A stretch of DNA of 64,000 bases, taken from the NCBI GenBank assembly GCA_037447655.1, contig JBBHKE010000603.1, positions 18,009 through 82,008 of the forward strand, written 5' to 3'. Position numbers and translations under genes: made by a program. The stretch's first letter is position 1. The number at the start of each line of letters is the position of its first letter. Shown here one piece after another: positions 33,274-44,565 of this stretch. The notes beneath the pieces are model-generated. The model searched no databases and was not told the origin of the DNA. It worked only from the letters and a program-made list of their open reading frames with translations. The stretch is from Zygnema cylindricum. Lineage: Eukaryota > Streptophyta > Zygnematophyceae > Zygnematales > Zygnemataceae.

Positions 33274-35472
33274 TTATCCTTTTGCGTTATCATCATACCC
33301 CATAAAAATTCTTGGTAAGCCCTTAGGCTCCATTTTCCATCTATCCTGTGAAGTATCTAGAATAAAACACTTGCTGCCAAAGATTTTAAAGTGGCTAACA
33401 TCAGGTTTCTTTCCTGTCCAAAGCTCATAAGGCGTGGTGCTAACAGATCTAGAAGCAATTCTATTCTTAATATAAACAGCACAGTTTAGTGCTTCAGCCC
33501 AGAATTTCAAATCTAGCCCTTTATCTGCAAGCATGGACCGAGCACTCTCTGTCACTGTTCTATTTAATATTTCAGAAACACCATTTCGTTCTGGTGTGTA
33601 AGGAACAATAAGATTGTGACTAATACCTTCTTGAATGAGGAATTCTTCGAATTCCTTTGATATGTATTCTCCCCCATTGTCCGATCTCAACGCCAAGATT
33701 GGAACTCCATCAAGCTTTTCCGCCCACGCTTTGTAATGTTTGAAGTGAGTGAACACTTCACTCTTATGTTGCATGAAGTAGACTTTAGTGTACCTGGAGT
33801 AGTCATCTGTGAATGTAACCATATAGTGGACGCCTCCAGCTGAAGCCACTTGTGAGGGACCGAGAACATCAGAGTGTATTAGTTGTAGAACTTTCTCCGA
33901 TCTGTTGTCCGTTTCCTGTGGAAGTGGCAATTTGTGAATCTTGCCAAGTGAGCAACCATCACATGATTTTATAGGATGAGAACTGAGAGAAACTCCCTCG
34001 ACTTTTCCCAAATTCACTATTTTCTTAAGACTATCATAGTTCATATGTCCTAATCTTTTATGCCACAACTCATTTTCAGATTGTACACTGGAGTATAGAA
34101 CATCATTTTCTTTATATTCCGCCATGTCCATCCGGTACATTTTGCTAGCATCTCTAGTCCCTGTTACTCCTACTTTCCCTTTCTTGCTAACAACCTGTCT
34201 TCCTCCTTTCAGAACAACCTCAAAGCCTTTGCTCTCCACTAATGATGTAGAAAATAGATTTTTCTTAAAGTCTGGTACATACAAAACATTGTGAAGGGTT
34301 CTCTCTACCGACTTTCTCCCCACATCTACCATCAAAGATACATCACTCTGAGCTGAGGTTTGAACACTCATGCCACAAGTATAGTAGATACTCCTTGGAG
34401 ATGTTTGCTGCAGATTCGTAAAAGCCGCCTTTTTCCAACACATATGGGCAGACGCTCCCGTGTCCATGATCCATCCTGCATCCTTTGGACCCTCCATGGC
34501 AGCAGCCATAGCAAATAACTCCGCCTCCTCTTGCTCATTGAAGCTTAGTGACTCATCTGCATTAGTTGCAGAAGCTGAAAAGAGAGCATTTCCACGTGAA
34601 GGATTTCTAGAAAAACCTCTGTAATACTGGCTCTGTTGCCAACATGGCCTGTATAAACCTGTCTCATTAGCCTTCTTCAATTTAGGACAGTACCTGTATC
34701 CGTGACCCTTCTCAGAACAATAGAAACAAGTAGTAGTAGATGGCCTATTCTGCCTCTGATTAAACTGATTCTGATTCTGGTTAAACTGATTCCTATTCTG
34801 ATTTAACTGAATTCTTTTGTCAAAGTCTGTTACAAATGCTTCAACTTTTCCTTCTCCCTCAAGGAGTTTAGTATTTGTTTCTTCCTCCAATATAAGATTA
34901 TATGCTAACTGAAATGACCAGCTAGCTTTATCATGACTCTTTAATTGATTAGACACACCCTTCATGCTATTAGGGAGACCTCTAATAAGCAAAGCTGCCT
35001 GTTGAAACTTAGGAAATGACCCCCCAGAAGAAGAGTGAGCATCAATGAGCGCACGAAAATTGTCACAATACTCTACCATAGATCCCCCCGTGTATTTGTA
35101 TCCCCAAATTTTCCCAGCCACCAAAAGCTCCTCTTGAACATTCGCTTTCTCAAAAGCGGATTTCAGAGACGTCCAAATCTCCCTCGCCTTCTTCATTTTC
35201 AGTCGAGACATGACCAAATTTTCTGAAATACAAAGGATTAGATTGTTCCTTGCCATTGAATTCTTCTTCGCCCAATTTGGATCTGTTTCATCAAGGGAGC
35301 CATCCAAGACCCCCAATAAGTCAGCAGTTTCAAACGACGATTCAACCATCGCCGCCCAATAAGCATACTTTTGGCCATTGAAGATAGGAATCCTTGATGA
35401 AAGGCCCATAACCCGTTGTTCTACAACCACCGTTGCAGGCGGTGAACCAGCAGTAGTAGTGGAAGTAGACAT
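33274..35472 (-). CDS. Element A Gag-protease-integrase
   Basis: A 732-codon frame. Residues about 20-210 match the copia Gag (UBN2-type) pattern. A CCHC zinc knuckle (CFYCSEKGHGYRYC) lies near residue 250 and the protease active site (WIMDTGASAHMC) near 335. The GAG-pre-integrase HHCC region (LWHKRLGHMNYDS, CDGCSLGKIHKLP) lies near 470. The integrase core has the DDE aspartates (HSDVLGP, RSDNGGEY) and the glutamate in NGVSEILNRT. The frame starts in the LTR. It ends at a TAA inside GYDDNAKG, where related copies read on, so the stop separates this part from reverse transcriptase. Confidence 0.9.
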   Translation of the reverse strand: MSTSTTTAGSPPATVVVEQRVMGLSSRIPIFNGQKYAYWAAMVESSFETADLLGVLDGSLDETDPNWAKKNSMARNNLILCISENLVMSRLKMKKAREIWTSLKSAFEKANVQEELLVAGKIWGYKYTGGSMVEYCDNFRALIDAHSSSGGSFPKFQQAALLIRGLPNSMKGVSNQLKSHDKASWSFQLAYNLILEEETNTKLLEGEGKVEAFVTDFDKRIQLNQNRNQFNQNQNQFNQRQNRPSTTTCFYCSEKGHGYRYCPKLKKANETGLYRPCWQQSQYYRGFSRNPSRGNALFSASATNADESLSFNEQEEAELFAMAAAMEGPKDAGWIMDTGASAHMCWKKAAFTNLQQTSPRSIYYTCGMSVQTSAQSDVSLMVDVGRKSVERTLHNVLYVPDFKKNLFSTSLVESKGFEVVLKGGRQVVSKKGKVGVTGTRDASKMYRMDMAEYKENDVLYSSVQSENELWHKRLGHMNYDSLKKIVNLGKVEGVSLSSHPIKSCDGCSLGKIHKLPLPQETDNRSEKVLQLIHSDVLGPSQVASAGGVHYMVTFTDDYSRYTKVYFMQHKSEVFTHFKHYKAWAEKLDGVPILALRSDNGGEYISKEFEEFLIQEGISHNLIVPYTPERNGVSEILNRTVTESARSMLADKGLDLKFWAEALNCAVYIKNRIASRSVSTTPYELWTGKKPDVSHFKIFGSKCFILDTSQDRWKMEPKGLPRIFMGYDDNAKG
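35403..35413 (-). other. Primer-binding site of element A (half-tRNA type)
   Basis: Immediately inside the 5' LTR the sense strand reads GGTTATGGGCC. This complements the anticodon arm of plant initiator tRNA-Met (GGGCCCAUAACC) rather than its 3' end. The usual copia site TGGTATCAGAGC is absent. The bases also encode Gag residues V-M-G. Confidence 0.75.
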
Positions 35473-36450
35473 GAAAAACAGCAGAAACTATCAAAGTACC
35501 TACTCAACAGCCAACTTAGATCTGACACAAAATATGAGTCAGAAAGCCAATATGCTTAAAATTTCCCACAGTGATACACAATACAATAAACTGACAATTC
35601 CCAAAATTGCAGCCCAAATGACCCAATAAACCATAAGATATGATGTCTAGAAGTTTCCCAAAAACTGCCCTTAGAAAATCATATTCCCAAAACTGGATAC
35701 TACAAAATTGTCTAAGTCCTAAGTTATATACTCACAGTGTGTATCTACTGATCTACACTAATTCGGGTAACCGTTACTACGGTTATTATCCTGACTAACG
35801 ACAAAGCATCCTACAAGTACGTTATTGTACCTTAAAAACCTAATTACTATTTTCTAAAACCTGATTAACGGAACACTATTTTTTATCACACTAAACTACA
35901 AACTAATGTTATTCAGATATTTACAGAAATTGATCCGCACACAAAACGTTCTAATCGTACACAAAACGTTCCAAATGCTTTGTCAGCGGTGACCGCTAAA
36001 GTCCAACCCAATGTGGTCATGTAGTACGAAGCACCTGAGTGCTTCGTCACTTGTGGTCCCACGCGAATCACGCTTGTGGTCCCTCGTGAATCGCGCTTGT
36101 GGTCCCAGGTGAATCGCGTCCGTTGGAACAAATTCGATCGACGATGGTACCGTCGAGCTGTACCATATGTTTCCGGAATACTCGGAACAGATCCCATTCA
36201 TCCGATCATGTGAATCGAATCGTCAACTTTTTGACGCGTATGGCTGATTGTCGGCGCTACTCCAAAAAACTGCATACGTTATTTCGCCGACACGTGTCCC
36301 TGCAAAAGTATGATACAGTACGATACACTCTACTGTACCTCTTGCTACTGTAACACTAATTAAGGTAAGTCTTACAGTAGACTACTAGGAAAAATATCCT
36401 AAGTTATTTTTACCCCTATTAACTGAAATAAAGATTTATAAATTACAACG
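35414..36450 (-). repeat. Element A 5' LTR, containing the Gag start codon
   Basis: Same length as the 3' LTR. The Gag ATG is at 35470-35472, 59 bp inside the LTR, so the first 19 Gag residues are LTR-encoded. The terminal base adjoining each flank differs from the 3' LTR, consistent with point mutation. Confidence 0.95.
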
Positions 36451-36455
36451 TATAA

Positions 36456-36841
36456 CACTTGGTTTTATGTTCTTTGGCCCTTCATCCCATTAATCGAATT
36501 CATGGTCTGAACATTGTTTAAATAATTATCAAACCTAATGTATCCTAACGAACTTCTCTAACAAACTGGTTAGAGCTAACGGCTACGGCGTGCTCTGCCA
36601 GTCGGAGGTTTGAGTCTTGCCGGACTCAACCTTTTGTTCAGAGTGACATTAGTCACTCTTTAGTCCTGCCTCCTGAACTAGGACTGCCATGGCTCAACCA
36701 CCCTCTCTATTCCTCAGTGACTACAACAAATATGGTGGGTAAAGAGAAATGGTGGAGGTAGGTTGTTAGTCTTTTTCTTTTCATATTTGTATTGAACTAT
36801 ATAGACATTGAAAATACCATATAAATCTAATAATTTCAACA
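36456..36841 (-). repeat. Element B 3' LTR, proximal part
   Basis: The sense start TGTTGAAATTATTAG follows a polypurine tract (TAAGGGGAG) at 36842-36850. It has an 8-bp-stem hairpin at 36640-36659 (AGAGTGAC, loop ATTA, GTCACTCT). Element A is inserted to its left. Confidence 0.7.
36551..36625 (+). other. tRNA-like sequence (SINE head or tRNA relic) within the element B LTR
   Basis: The segment has a D-arm-like CTAAC...GTTAG, a GGTTAGAGC tract and a B-box-like GGTTTGAGTCT about 40 bp downstream, in tRNA order and spacing. The anticodon stem has only three pairs and the acceptor arm does not pair, so it is not an intact tRNA. It could be an RNA polymerase III promoter of a SINE or a chance similarity. 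Confidence 0.3.
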
Positions 36842-39438
36842 CTCCCCTTATTTTTTAGTCTAACATTAACTTTAGTCCACACTTTTCTCTACAATATTTT
36901 AATTTGGGAGAAGGCACTGTTTTTGTCATACTATCAGCCACCATTTCCTCGTCAGATCTATATACAAGATTCACAATCTTATTCTCAACTTTTTCTCTCA
37001 CAAAAATCACTCTTATGTCCATATGATTAGCCTTGAAATGATGTTTTGGATTAGGTGCAATTGCAATGGAAGTTTGATTATCACAAAACACTTCATGCAC
37101 TCCATTCTTCATATACCCGAATTCTTGCAACAAGGATTTGACCCACATTATCTCTTTCACACCAGAACAAGAGGCCATGTACTCGGCATCTATAGTAGAC
37201 TGAGCAACCACCTTTTGTTGCTTGCTGCTCTAATAACAAGCAACCCCCCCCACATACAACACATACCCAAAAGTGCATTTTCTTATAGGTGCATCCCCAT
37301 AACAGGCATCACTAGAAGTAGTGATATCAGTGTGCTCCCCTGCCAAATGCAACCATCACTCCAAGTAGTGATATCAGTGTGCTCCCTTGCCAAATGCAAC
37401 CATCACTCTGTGGTTCCTACCACACATCTCATGACTCTCTTGGTTGCCTCCCAATCCTTTTTTCGAGGATTGTTAAGACTCCTACTAAGGAATCCTACTG
37501 GTGCCGCTATGTCCGGCCTTGTACATTTCATAAAATAGGTCAAATTTCCTAGGACCTATCTATTAGGAAGAGACTTCATAAACCCTCTCTTCTCTGAACT
37601 CATTTGATCATCTACGATTATCACTCATTCTACACTCCTATCACTTGCTTTCTTCAAGTCAATGGGAGTGGTACAACTGTTTGCCTTTTCTATTTGGAAT
37701 TTATAAAGCATATTACCTATTTTTTTTTTCTGAGTAAGTCTGATTATCCTTTTCCCCCTATCTCTCTTCATTTGGATTCCCAAAATATATCTTTCCTCCC
37801 CTAAATCTTTCATATCAAATTTGCTTCTAAGATCTTTCTTTAACTTATTGATCTTTTCAAAAGATTTACTTAACAGAAGAATTTCATCCACATAAATTGC
37901 AATAAAAATGACACCATTCTCATCTTTAAACATATAGATAGAATGGTCAAAGCTGATCCGGATATATCTCAGACCGGTGAGAAACTCATTTAGTTTTTAA
38001 TTCCACTGTCGAGGAGCTTACTTCAGTTCATATAAGGACTTTATGAGCATGCAGACTTTGCTCTCTTCTCCTTCCTCCGCAAATCCCTCTGATTGCCTCA
38101 TGAAAATTTCTTCCTCTAGCTCACCATTGAGTAAGGCGGTCTTAATATCCATCTAGTGTGTTCCATGTCTTCCAGTGCTGCTAGACTGAGGAGAATCTTT
38201 ACTGATGGGAATCGAAAAACTGGAGCAAAGGTCTCCTCATAGTCAATCCCCTCCTTTTGGGTGAACCCATTTGCTACCAATCGAGCTTTATATCTCTCAA
38301 TAGTATTATTTGGGTTCAGTTTTAGTTTAAACACCCATTTACAGCTAATCAATTTTCTAACTGGAGGATAATCCGCTAGTTCTCAAGTGTTTGCTTCCAT
38401 AATAGAGGCCATCTTATCATTCATGGCTCTAATCCATCTGTCTTTTTTTGGACTGTTTACTACCTCCGAGTATGACTGAGGCTCATTTGGGTGAGATAGC
38501 TTAGTTACCTTGTGAGCTACTTGTTTTTCCTGAATCCTTTTGCCGCTTCACCTCCCTCCGTCAAACTTCGAAGCTGGAATGGAGGGAAATCTTGGATTTC
38601 TCCTTATTGTCTCATAGGCTCCCCTATCCATGGAAGTCGATTGTGGTTCCTCCTCTTCTATCTCCTCGAATCCCATAAGAATATGTGAGGATTCCGGTGG
38701 ATTGCCTAAGTCTTGGATATCCCTTGAATTTGCAATCCCTGTTTCACTCATGTCCCTTTCGAGAAGGATGGAGTCCTCCTCACCATCAGACGCAAATTTG
38801 ATTCTTATATTCTTGGTATATTTAATTGGATCAAATGACTTCCCTTCATCCATGATAACTAGGTGTTTGACCAGAATGATATCTTTTTTTGCTAAGTCAT
38901 AGACTGTATATCCTTAGACATCCTCATCTTATCCTACAAAGTATGCAGGTTTTCCCATAGCATCTAGTTTCCAGTTTTTCTAATCCATGTCCAGACTTTA
39001 AACTTGGCTACCGAATACTTTAAGGTGAGAGATATCAAGGTTCCTTTCCACCCACCTCTCATAAGGTGTTATTTCTTTTACAGCTGAGGTAAGGACTCTT
39101 TTCTTAATGTAGTTGGCAAAGTTCATGGCCTCTGCCTAAAATCTCTATCATATTTTCTTTTCGGCAAACATACTACATGCACTATCTCTTAGTGTTCGGT
39201 TCAACCTCTCACCTACCCCATTTTGTTCCACGTTATATGATATGGTTTTTTGGTTCTAAACTCCCTCATCTCTCAAATACTCCTCAAACTGGTTAGAGGT
39301 ATATTCCCCCTCATTATCACTCCTTATTCTCTTAATGGGGGTTCCATGCAACTTCTCACTCTAAGCTATATATTCTTTAAAGTAAGTTGATGTTATAGAC
39401 TTTGTTTTTAGGAAGTAGACTCTAGAGTATCTAGACTA
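36842..39438 (-). pseudogene. Element B integrase (part), reverse transcriptase and RNase H, heavily decayed
   Basis: Minus-strand segments in several frames give RNase H (VFCDNQTSIAIA, FKANHMDIRVIFVREKV), RT (YVDEILLLSK near 37870, [20 protein letters not shown] near 38320) and integrase C-terminal (SDNEGEY-like and QNGVGERLNRTL) similarity. Stops and frameshifts are frequent, and a 49-bp tandem duplication lies at about 37316-37410. The integrase is cut at 39438, where the C/D tandem was inserted. The reading resumes at 51660 with the same codon series. Confidence 0.8.
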
Positions 39439-40253
39439 TGTTGTTCTACAACCACCGGTGCAGGTGGAGGAGCAGAAGTAGTAGTAGAAGTAGACATGAT
39501 ACACTCTCAGAAGCTATCAAGAATCCTACCAAACAGCTGTTCTTAAGTGCTCACCAATTCTTATACAAGCATCCAAATCTCACAAAACTCTATCAAAATA
39601 TAGAGTAGCATAAACACTGACAACTCCCAAAGTTTCAGCTTAATTGACTTAACAACACTCAAGATATAATACTCAGAAGTTTCCCAAAAACTGTCTGCAG
39701 TTTTACTACTTGGAAGTTTGGATACATAAAAATGCTCTAAGTCCTAAGTCTTATACTTTCGGTGTTCTACCGCCGATAACAGTGTACCTGATAGATACGT
39801 CCAAAATCAACCCACCTACTGAGATCTACGTGTCCTTGATCGTGCCAACCCAATCTATCATTGTACAGTCAATATTACTCAGAATCTAGATTAAGTGTTT
39901 GTACAAATACTTGTCGGCTAAGTCACTTGTGATACTCTTATGAATCTCGTCCGTTGACTAGATTCATATCAATCACAGCTGCGTTGTCCCGTACCGGATC
40001 ACATTTACATCACCCGCGGCTGCGGTGTCCTGCACCGAATCATATCCAAGATAGTAGCAGCTGCGTTGTCCGTACGGATCTTATCCAAAGTAACCGCAGC
40101 TGCGTTTGTCCTGTGTGTGTCGCAGCTTCGCTGCTGCGCTGTTGCGCAGCTCTGCTGTATAGCAGCTGCGCTGCTCTTCCGTATAGCAGCTGCGTTGCTG
40201 TCTGTATAGTTGCTGCGCTGCTCTGAGACTGAAAGCTTTCCAAAAAGACAACA
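39439..40253 (-). repeat. C/D tandem LTR 1 (left)
   Basis: Sense start TGTTGTCTTTTTGG, end ACAACA. Contains the GCAGCTGCG-rich array (about 39975-40232) and TAGGACTTA at 39738-39746. It carries a Gag start (ATG near 39497) that has no downstream Gag because this is the 3' LTR. Confidence 0.93.
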
Positions 40254-40339
40254 CTCCCCTAAAGCTTTAGAATCAGTATACCAGCGCAGCTGCGGTGATA
40301 AACTAGTGCAGTATCGCAGCATAGCAGTATAGCAATTAG

Positions 40340-42432
40340 CTATTCACTTAATCCCACTGCTTCCCTACAATACTTCAGCTTAGGAGCAGGAAGAGCTTTA
40401 GTGAGCATATCAGCAATCATTTTTGCATCTGGTAAGTAACATAATTTAATCACTCTAAAGAACACTTTTTCTCTTACAAAGTGTAATCGTACATCCATGT
40501 GCTTGCTTTTGAAGTGATGACTCGGGTTAGAAGCAATGGCAATGGCAGCCTGGTTATCACACCAGATCACCTGCGGACCAACTTGCATGTATCCTAGTTC
40601 TTGTAACATGGATTTTACCCATAAGAGTTCTTTGAGGGCCGAGCTTGCTACCATATATTCCGACTCCATTATCGACTGTGCTGTCACCTTTTGAAGTTTG
40701 CTGCTCCAGCAGCAAGTACCGTTCCCAACTTGTAGAACGAATCCCGTGGTAGATTTCCGGCTTGGCATGTCGCCATAGCTTGCATCACTCCATGTTTGCA
40801 GCTTGACTTCTCCTCTGCCTAGAGTGAGTTTGAGATCTTTAGTTCCTACCAAATATCTTAAGACTCTCTTTGCTGCATCCAGATCAGATTTTCTCGGATT
40901 TTCTAGACTCCTACTCAGTACCCCGACTGCTGCAGCAATGTCAGGACTGGTACAATTCATGAAGTATATTAAGCTTCCCACTATCTGTCTATAAGGTATT
41001 ATTGCCATAGGATCATTCTCCCCTGATTCTAAATACTCGCTAACAATGACACCTGGTTTTGTCTCTTCTCCCTTTAACTTCTGCCGAAACTCCATTGGAG
41101 TTAAACATCCTTTTGCCCCCCGCATTCCGTACTCATCTAACATGTTTCCAATAGCCTCTTTTTGAGTCAATTTTATTATTTTCTTTTTTATGTCCCTCTC
41201 TACCTGGATACCCAAAATATATTTTGCCTCACCGAGGTCTTTCATCTCGAACCGTGAGTTTAGAGCAGTTTTGATTTTGTTAATTTGAGCCATTAATTTG
41301 CTAATTAATAACAAATCATCTACATATACTGCTATATACACTATCCCATTTTCACCCTTTAGAACGTAGACAGAGTGATCAGAACTTATCCTTTGAAATC
41401 CTAGACTAGTCAGGAATTCATCAAGCTTTATATTTCACTGTCTCGGGGCCTGTTTTAGGCCGTACAAAGATTTTAGCAACTTGCATACTAAGTGCTCTTT
41501 TCCTGGTTCCACATACTTTTCAGGCTGCTGCATGTAAATGGTCTCTTCTAGTTCTCCATGCAAAAAGGCCGTTTTTACATCCATCTAATGAATTTCCATA
41601 TCTTCTATAGCAGCTAGGGACAGCAAAATCCTAACTGTTGGAAATCTTACAACCGGAGAAAATGTTTCTTCAAAATCGATTCCTTCCTTTTGATTGTACC
41701 CCTTTGCCACAAGTCTAGCATTATAGCGTTCAATGGTGTTATCAGGATTTAACTTCACCTTGAATACCCATTTGCTGCCGATCGCTTTTCGGTCAGGAGG
41801 AAGGTCCACGAGCTCCGATGTTTGAGCCTCCATGATCGACTTCATTTCGTCGTTTGCCGCCTCAATCCAGTGATTCCGCTCTGGTGTTGAGAAGGCCTCT
41901 TGGATGGTCAAGGGCTCCTCGAGACTGCCGAGTAGGCAAAGTGAGAGCTTGCTTGCAAGTGACTGCTTGATCTTCTTCCCCCCGTAAATTCTGAGGCTGA
42001 GATCGTCGGATGTCGCGCATTGCGCTGATTGCGCTGATTGCATTGGTTGCGATCCGTGTTTTGCTGGTTGCGCTGGTTGCGATCCGTTTCTTGCTCATTA
42101 CGCTGGTTGCGATCCGTGTGTATTGACTGATCTTGGTCCGTCTGGACCCGAAGTTGGTGAGGAAGTTGGAGAGAGTCTGTTTCCGGAGTCATTACCAGAG
42201 TTTGTGGAATCTGCGGGACAATTTCCTGCATGCAATCTAAAATGACATACTCCTGTACTTTTTGTTTCTTTTGCTGCTCTGTCATGTGAAATAAATCTAT
42301 GGAGTCTAGTTCATCCTTAACAATGATGTTTCTAGCTACAACTATTTTCTGTCTTTCAAACACAAAGACTCTATAACCTTTCGAGTGATCATCATATCCT
42401 AACAGAATACCCGGTAATCCCTTCGGTTCCAT
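40340..42432 (-). pseudogene. Element C reverse transcriptase-RNase H, broken
   Basis: Frames at 41908-42432, 41585-42043 and 40340-41341 together cover the integrase-RT linker, RT and RNase H of unit C. Lesions visible against unit D include a Trp-to-TGA change in the KQAPRQW block near 41433 and a Gln-to-TAA change near 41586. There is also a frame change in the low-complexity linker near 41930. The polymerase motif YVDDLLLIS and the RNase H C-terminus are intact. Confidence 0.88.
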
Positions 42433-42435
42433 TTT

Positions 42436-43608
42436 TCATCTATATGTAGACTTATCCAATTTATAGCATTGACTACCAAAGACCTTGAAATGGCTAACAT
42501 CTGGTTTGCTACCTGTCCAGATTTCGTAAGGAGTTGTGTCTACCGATCTTGATCCTATCCTATTTTTAATATAAACTGCACAATTTAGAGCCTCAGCCAC
42601 GAATTTCGGATCCACATTTTTATCTGCGAGCATAGATCTAGAGCTTTCTGTGAGAGTTCTATTCAGTCTTTCCGACACCCCATTTTGTTCCGGTGAATAT
42701 GGAAGAGTCAATAGATGACTAATGCCTTCCTCGAGTAAAAAGGTTTCAAACTCTTTTGATGTATATTCACCACCATTGTCCGATCGGAGCTGCAAAATAG
42801 ATGAATTATGAAGTTTTTCAGCCCATGCTTTATAGTGTTTGAAGTGACCAAACACTTCACTCTTCTCCTTCATGAAGTAAACTTTTGTAAACCTGGAGAA
42901 ATCATCTGTGAAGGTGACCACATATTTCATCCCTCCGGCAGAAGGAACCTTCGCCGGACCAAAGACATCCGAATGAATTTGTTGTAGAAGTTTCGTCGAC
43001 CGATGCTCAGACTCCTTAGGAAATGGCAATTTGTGGATTTTGCCTAAAGCGCAACCATCGCAAGTCTTGACTGGCCCATCTGTGATTGATACACCCTCTA
43101 TCTTTCCAGCAACAACCATTTTCTTCAAACTATCATAGTTGACATGGCCTAATCTTTTATGCCACAACTCATCTGAGTGCAAAACACCGGAGTACAAAAC
43201 ATCATTTTCTTTTGTATTAGCCATATCCATGCGATACATCTTCCTACTATCTCTAGTACCTGTAACTGCAACCTTGCCGTTTTTGCTAACAACCTGCCGA
43301 CCGTTTTTCAAACTAACTTCAAAGCCTTTACTCTCAACCAACGACGTAGAAAACATATTTTTCTTAAAGTCAGGCACAAATAAGACATTGTGAAGAGTCC
43401 TTTCAATTGCTTTTCCATCCACATCAACTAGCAAGGACACATCACCCATTGCACGAGTTTGGAAACTCATTCCACAAGCATAATAAATATTTTTCTCCGG
43501 CGTGGCTTTCAGATTTTTGAAGATGGCCTTGTTCCAACACATATGCGTTGACGCTCCTGTATCCATAATCCATCCAGGGTCTTTTGCGCCTTCCATTGCT
43601 GCCGTCAT
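42436..43608 (-). CDS. Element C protease-integrase part
   Basis: A 390-codon frame with the protease site WIMDTGASTHMC, the HHCC region (LWHKRLGHVNYDS...CDGCALGKIHKLP) and the DDE residues of integrase (HSDVFGP, RSDNGGEY, NGVSERLNRT). It ends at a TGA that is also present at the same place in unit D. The upstream Gag is in another frame because of changes around the zinc knuckle. Confidence 0.88.
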   Translation of the reverse strand: MTAAMEGAKDPGWIMDTGASTHMCWNKAIFKNLKATPEKNIYYACGMSFQTRAMGDVSLLVDVDGKAIERTLHNVLFVPDFKKNMFSTSLVESKGFEVSLKNGRQVVSKNGKVAVTGTRDSRKMYRMDMANTKENDVLYSGVLHSDELWHKRLGHVNYDSLKKMVVAGKIEGVSITDGPVKTCDGCALGKIHKLPFPKESEHRSTKLLQQIHSDVFGPAKVPSAGGMKYVVTFTDDFSRFTKVYFMKEKSEVFGHFKHYKAWAEKLHNSSILQLRSDNGGEYTSKEFETFLLEEGISHLLTLPYSPEQNGVSERLNRTLTESSRSMLADKNVDPKFVAEALNCAVYIKNRIGSRSVDTTPYEIWTGSKPDVSHFKVFGSQCYKLDKSTYR

Positions 43609-43863
43609 AGCGAATAGATCCGTGTCGTCTTCCTTAGAAAATGTTAGAGGTTCGTCTTGGAGTGATGAAGAAGCTGAAAACAGTGCATTTCCACGAGGTG
43701 TAGGCCTCGTGAAGCTTTTGTAAAACTGACTTTGTTGCCATCCCGGCCTGTATAAACCGGAATCGTTAGCTTGTTTAAGTTTAGGACAGATATTGTATCC
43801 ATGACCTCTCTCACTACAATAAAAACATGCATTGTTTGATTTTCTATTTCCCCCCAGATTAAA

Positions 43864-44565
43864 CTAACTGAATTGGGTAAACTGATTACTTTGCTGATTA
43901 AATTGACCTTTCTTTCCAAATTCTGAATTAAAAGCCTCTACTTGCTCAACATTGAGGATGTTAGATGTAGCTTCCTCCTCTAATAAAATATTGATCGCTA
44001 ATTGTAAAGTCCAGCTAGCTTTATCTTTCTGTTTGAGCATGTCAGATGCTCCTTTCATACTACGAGGGAGACCCCGCATGAGCAATGCTGCCTGTTGAAA
44101 CTGAGGAAATACCCCACCGGCACAAGCATGTGCATCTACAAGAATACGAAATTTGTTAGAATATTCAGCCATTGTACCGCTAGTGTACTTATAGTTCCAA
44201 ATTTTTCCAGCCAATAAAAGTTCTTCCTGAACATTAGCCTTTTCATAATCACTTTTAATGGATTTCCAGATATCAATTGCTTTTTTCATTTTAATCCGAA
44301 ACATAGCTAAGTCCTCAGATATACAAAATTTCAAAATAGAACGAGCCTGCGTATTTTTCTTAGACCATGACGGATCAGATTCATCCAAAGAACCATCCAA
44401 TATATCCAAAAGATTGACATTTTCAAAATGTGTCTCCACCATATCCGCCCAGTAAACATACTTATCCCCGGAAAAGATAGGAATTCTTGATGACAGGCCC
44501 ATAACCTGTTGTTCTACAACCATCGGTGCAGGTGGAGGAGCAGCAGTAGTAGTAGAAGTAGACAT
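43864..44565 (-). CDS. Element C Gag (truncated by a stop)
   Basis: It starts at ATG 44563-44565 inside LTR 2 and runs 233 codons through the copia Gag region, ending at a TAG just before the zinc knuckle. Unit D has a sense codon there. The knuckle itself (HGYNICPKL-type) lies in a neighbouring frame at 43760-43830. Confidence 0.88.
   Translation of the reverse strand: MSTSTTTAAPPPAPMVVEQQVMGLSSRIPIFSGDKYVYWADMVETHFENVNLLDILDGSLDESDPSWSKKNTQARSILKFCISEDLAMFRIKMKKAIDIWKSIKSDYEKANVQEELLLAGKIWNYKYTSGTMAEYSNKFRILVDAHACAGGVFPQFQQAALLMRGLPRSMKGASDMLKQKDKASWTLQLAINILLEEEATSNILNVEQVEAFNSEFGKKGQFNQQSNQFTQFS

Larger units (their letters stand above)
30238..36450 (-). mobile_element. Copia element A, near full length, recent
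   Basis: Two LTRs of exactly 1,037 bp (30238-31274 and 35414-36450) flank a 4,139-bp interior. The 5-bp target duplication TATAA is perfect (30233-30237 and 36451-36455). I counted about a dozen differences between the LTRs, so the insertion is young compared with its neighbours. The interior reads Gag, protease, integrase, reverse transcriptase and RNase H in Ty1/copia order. Two lesions block the polyprotein: an in-frame TAA near 33271 and a one-base deletion near 32615. It sits in the LTR of element B. Confidence 0.95.

Noticed and set aside
36551-36625. Calling a functional serine tRNA (possible GCT anticodon)
   Set aside because: Only three anticodon-stem pairs, no acceptor pairing and no long variable arm.
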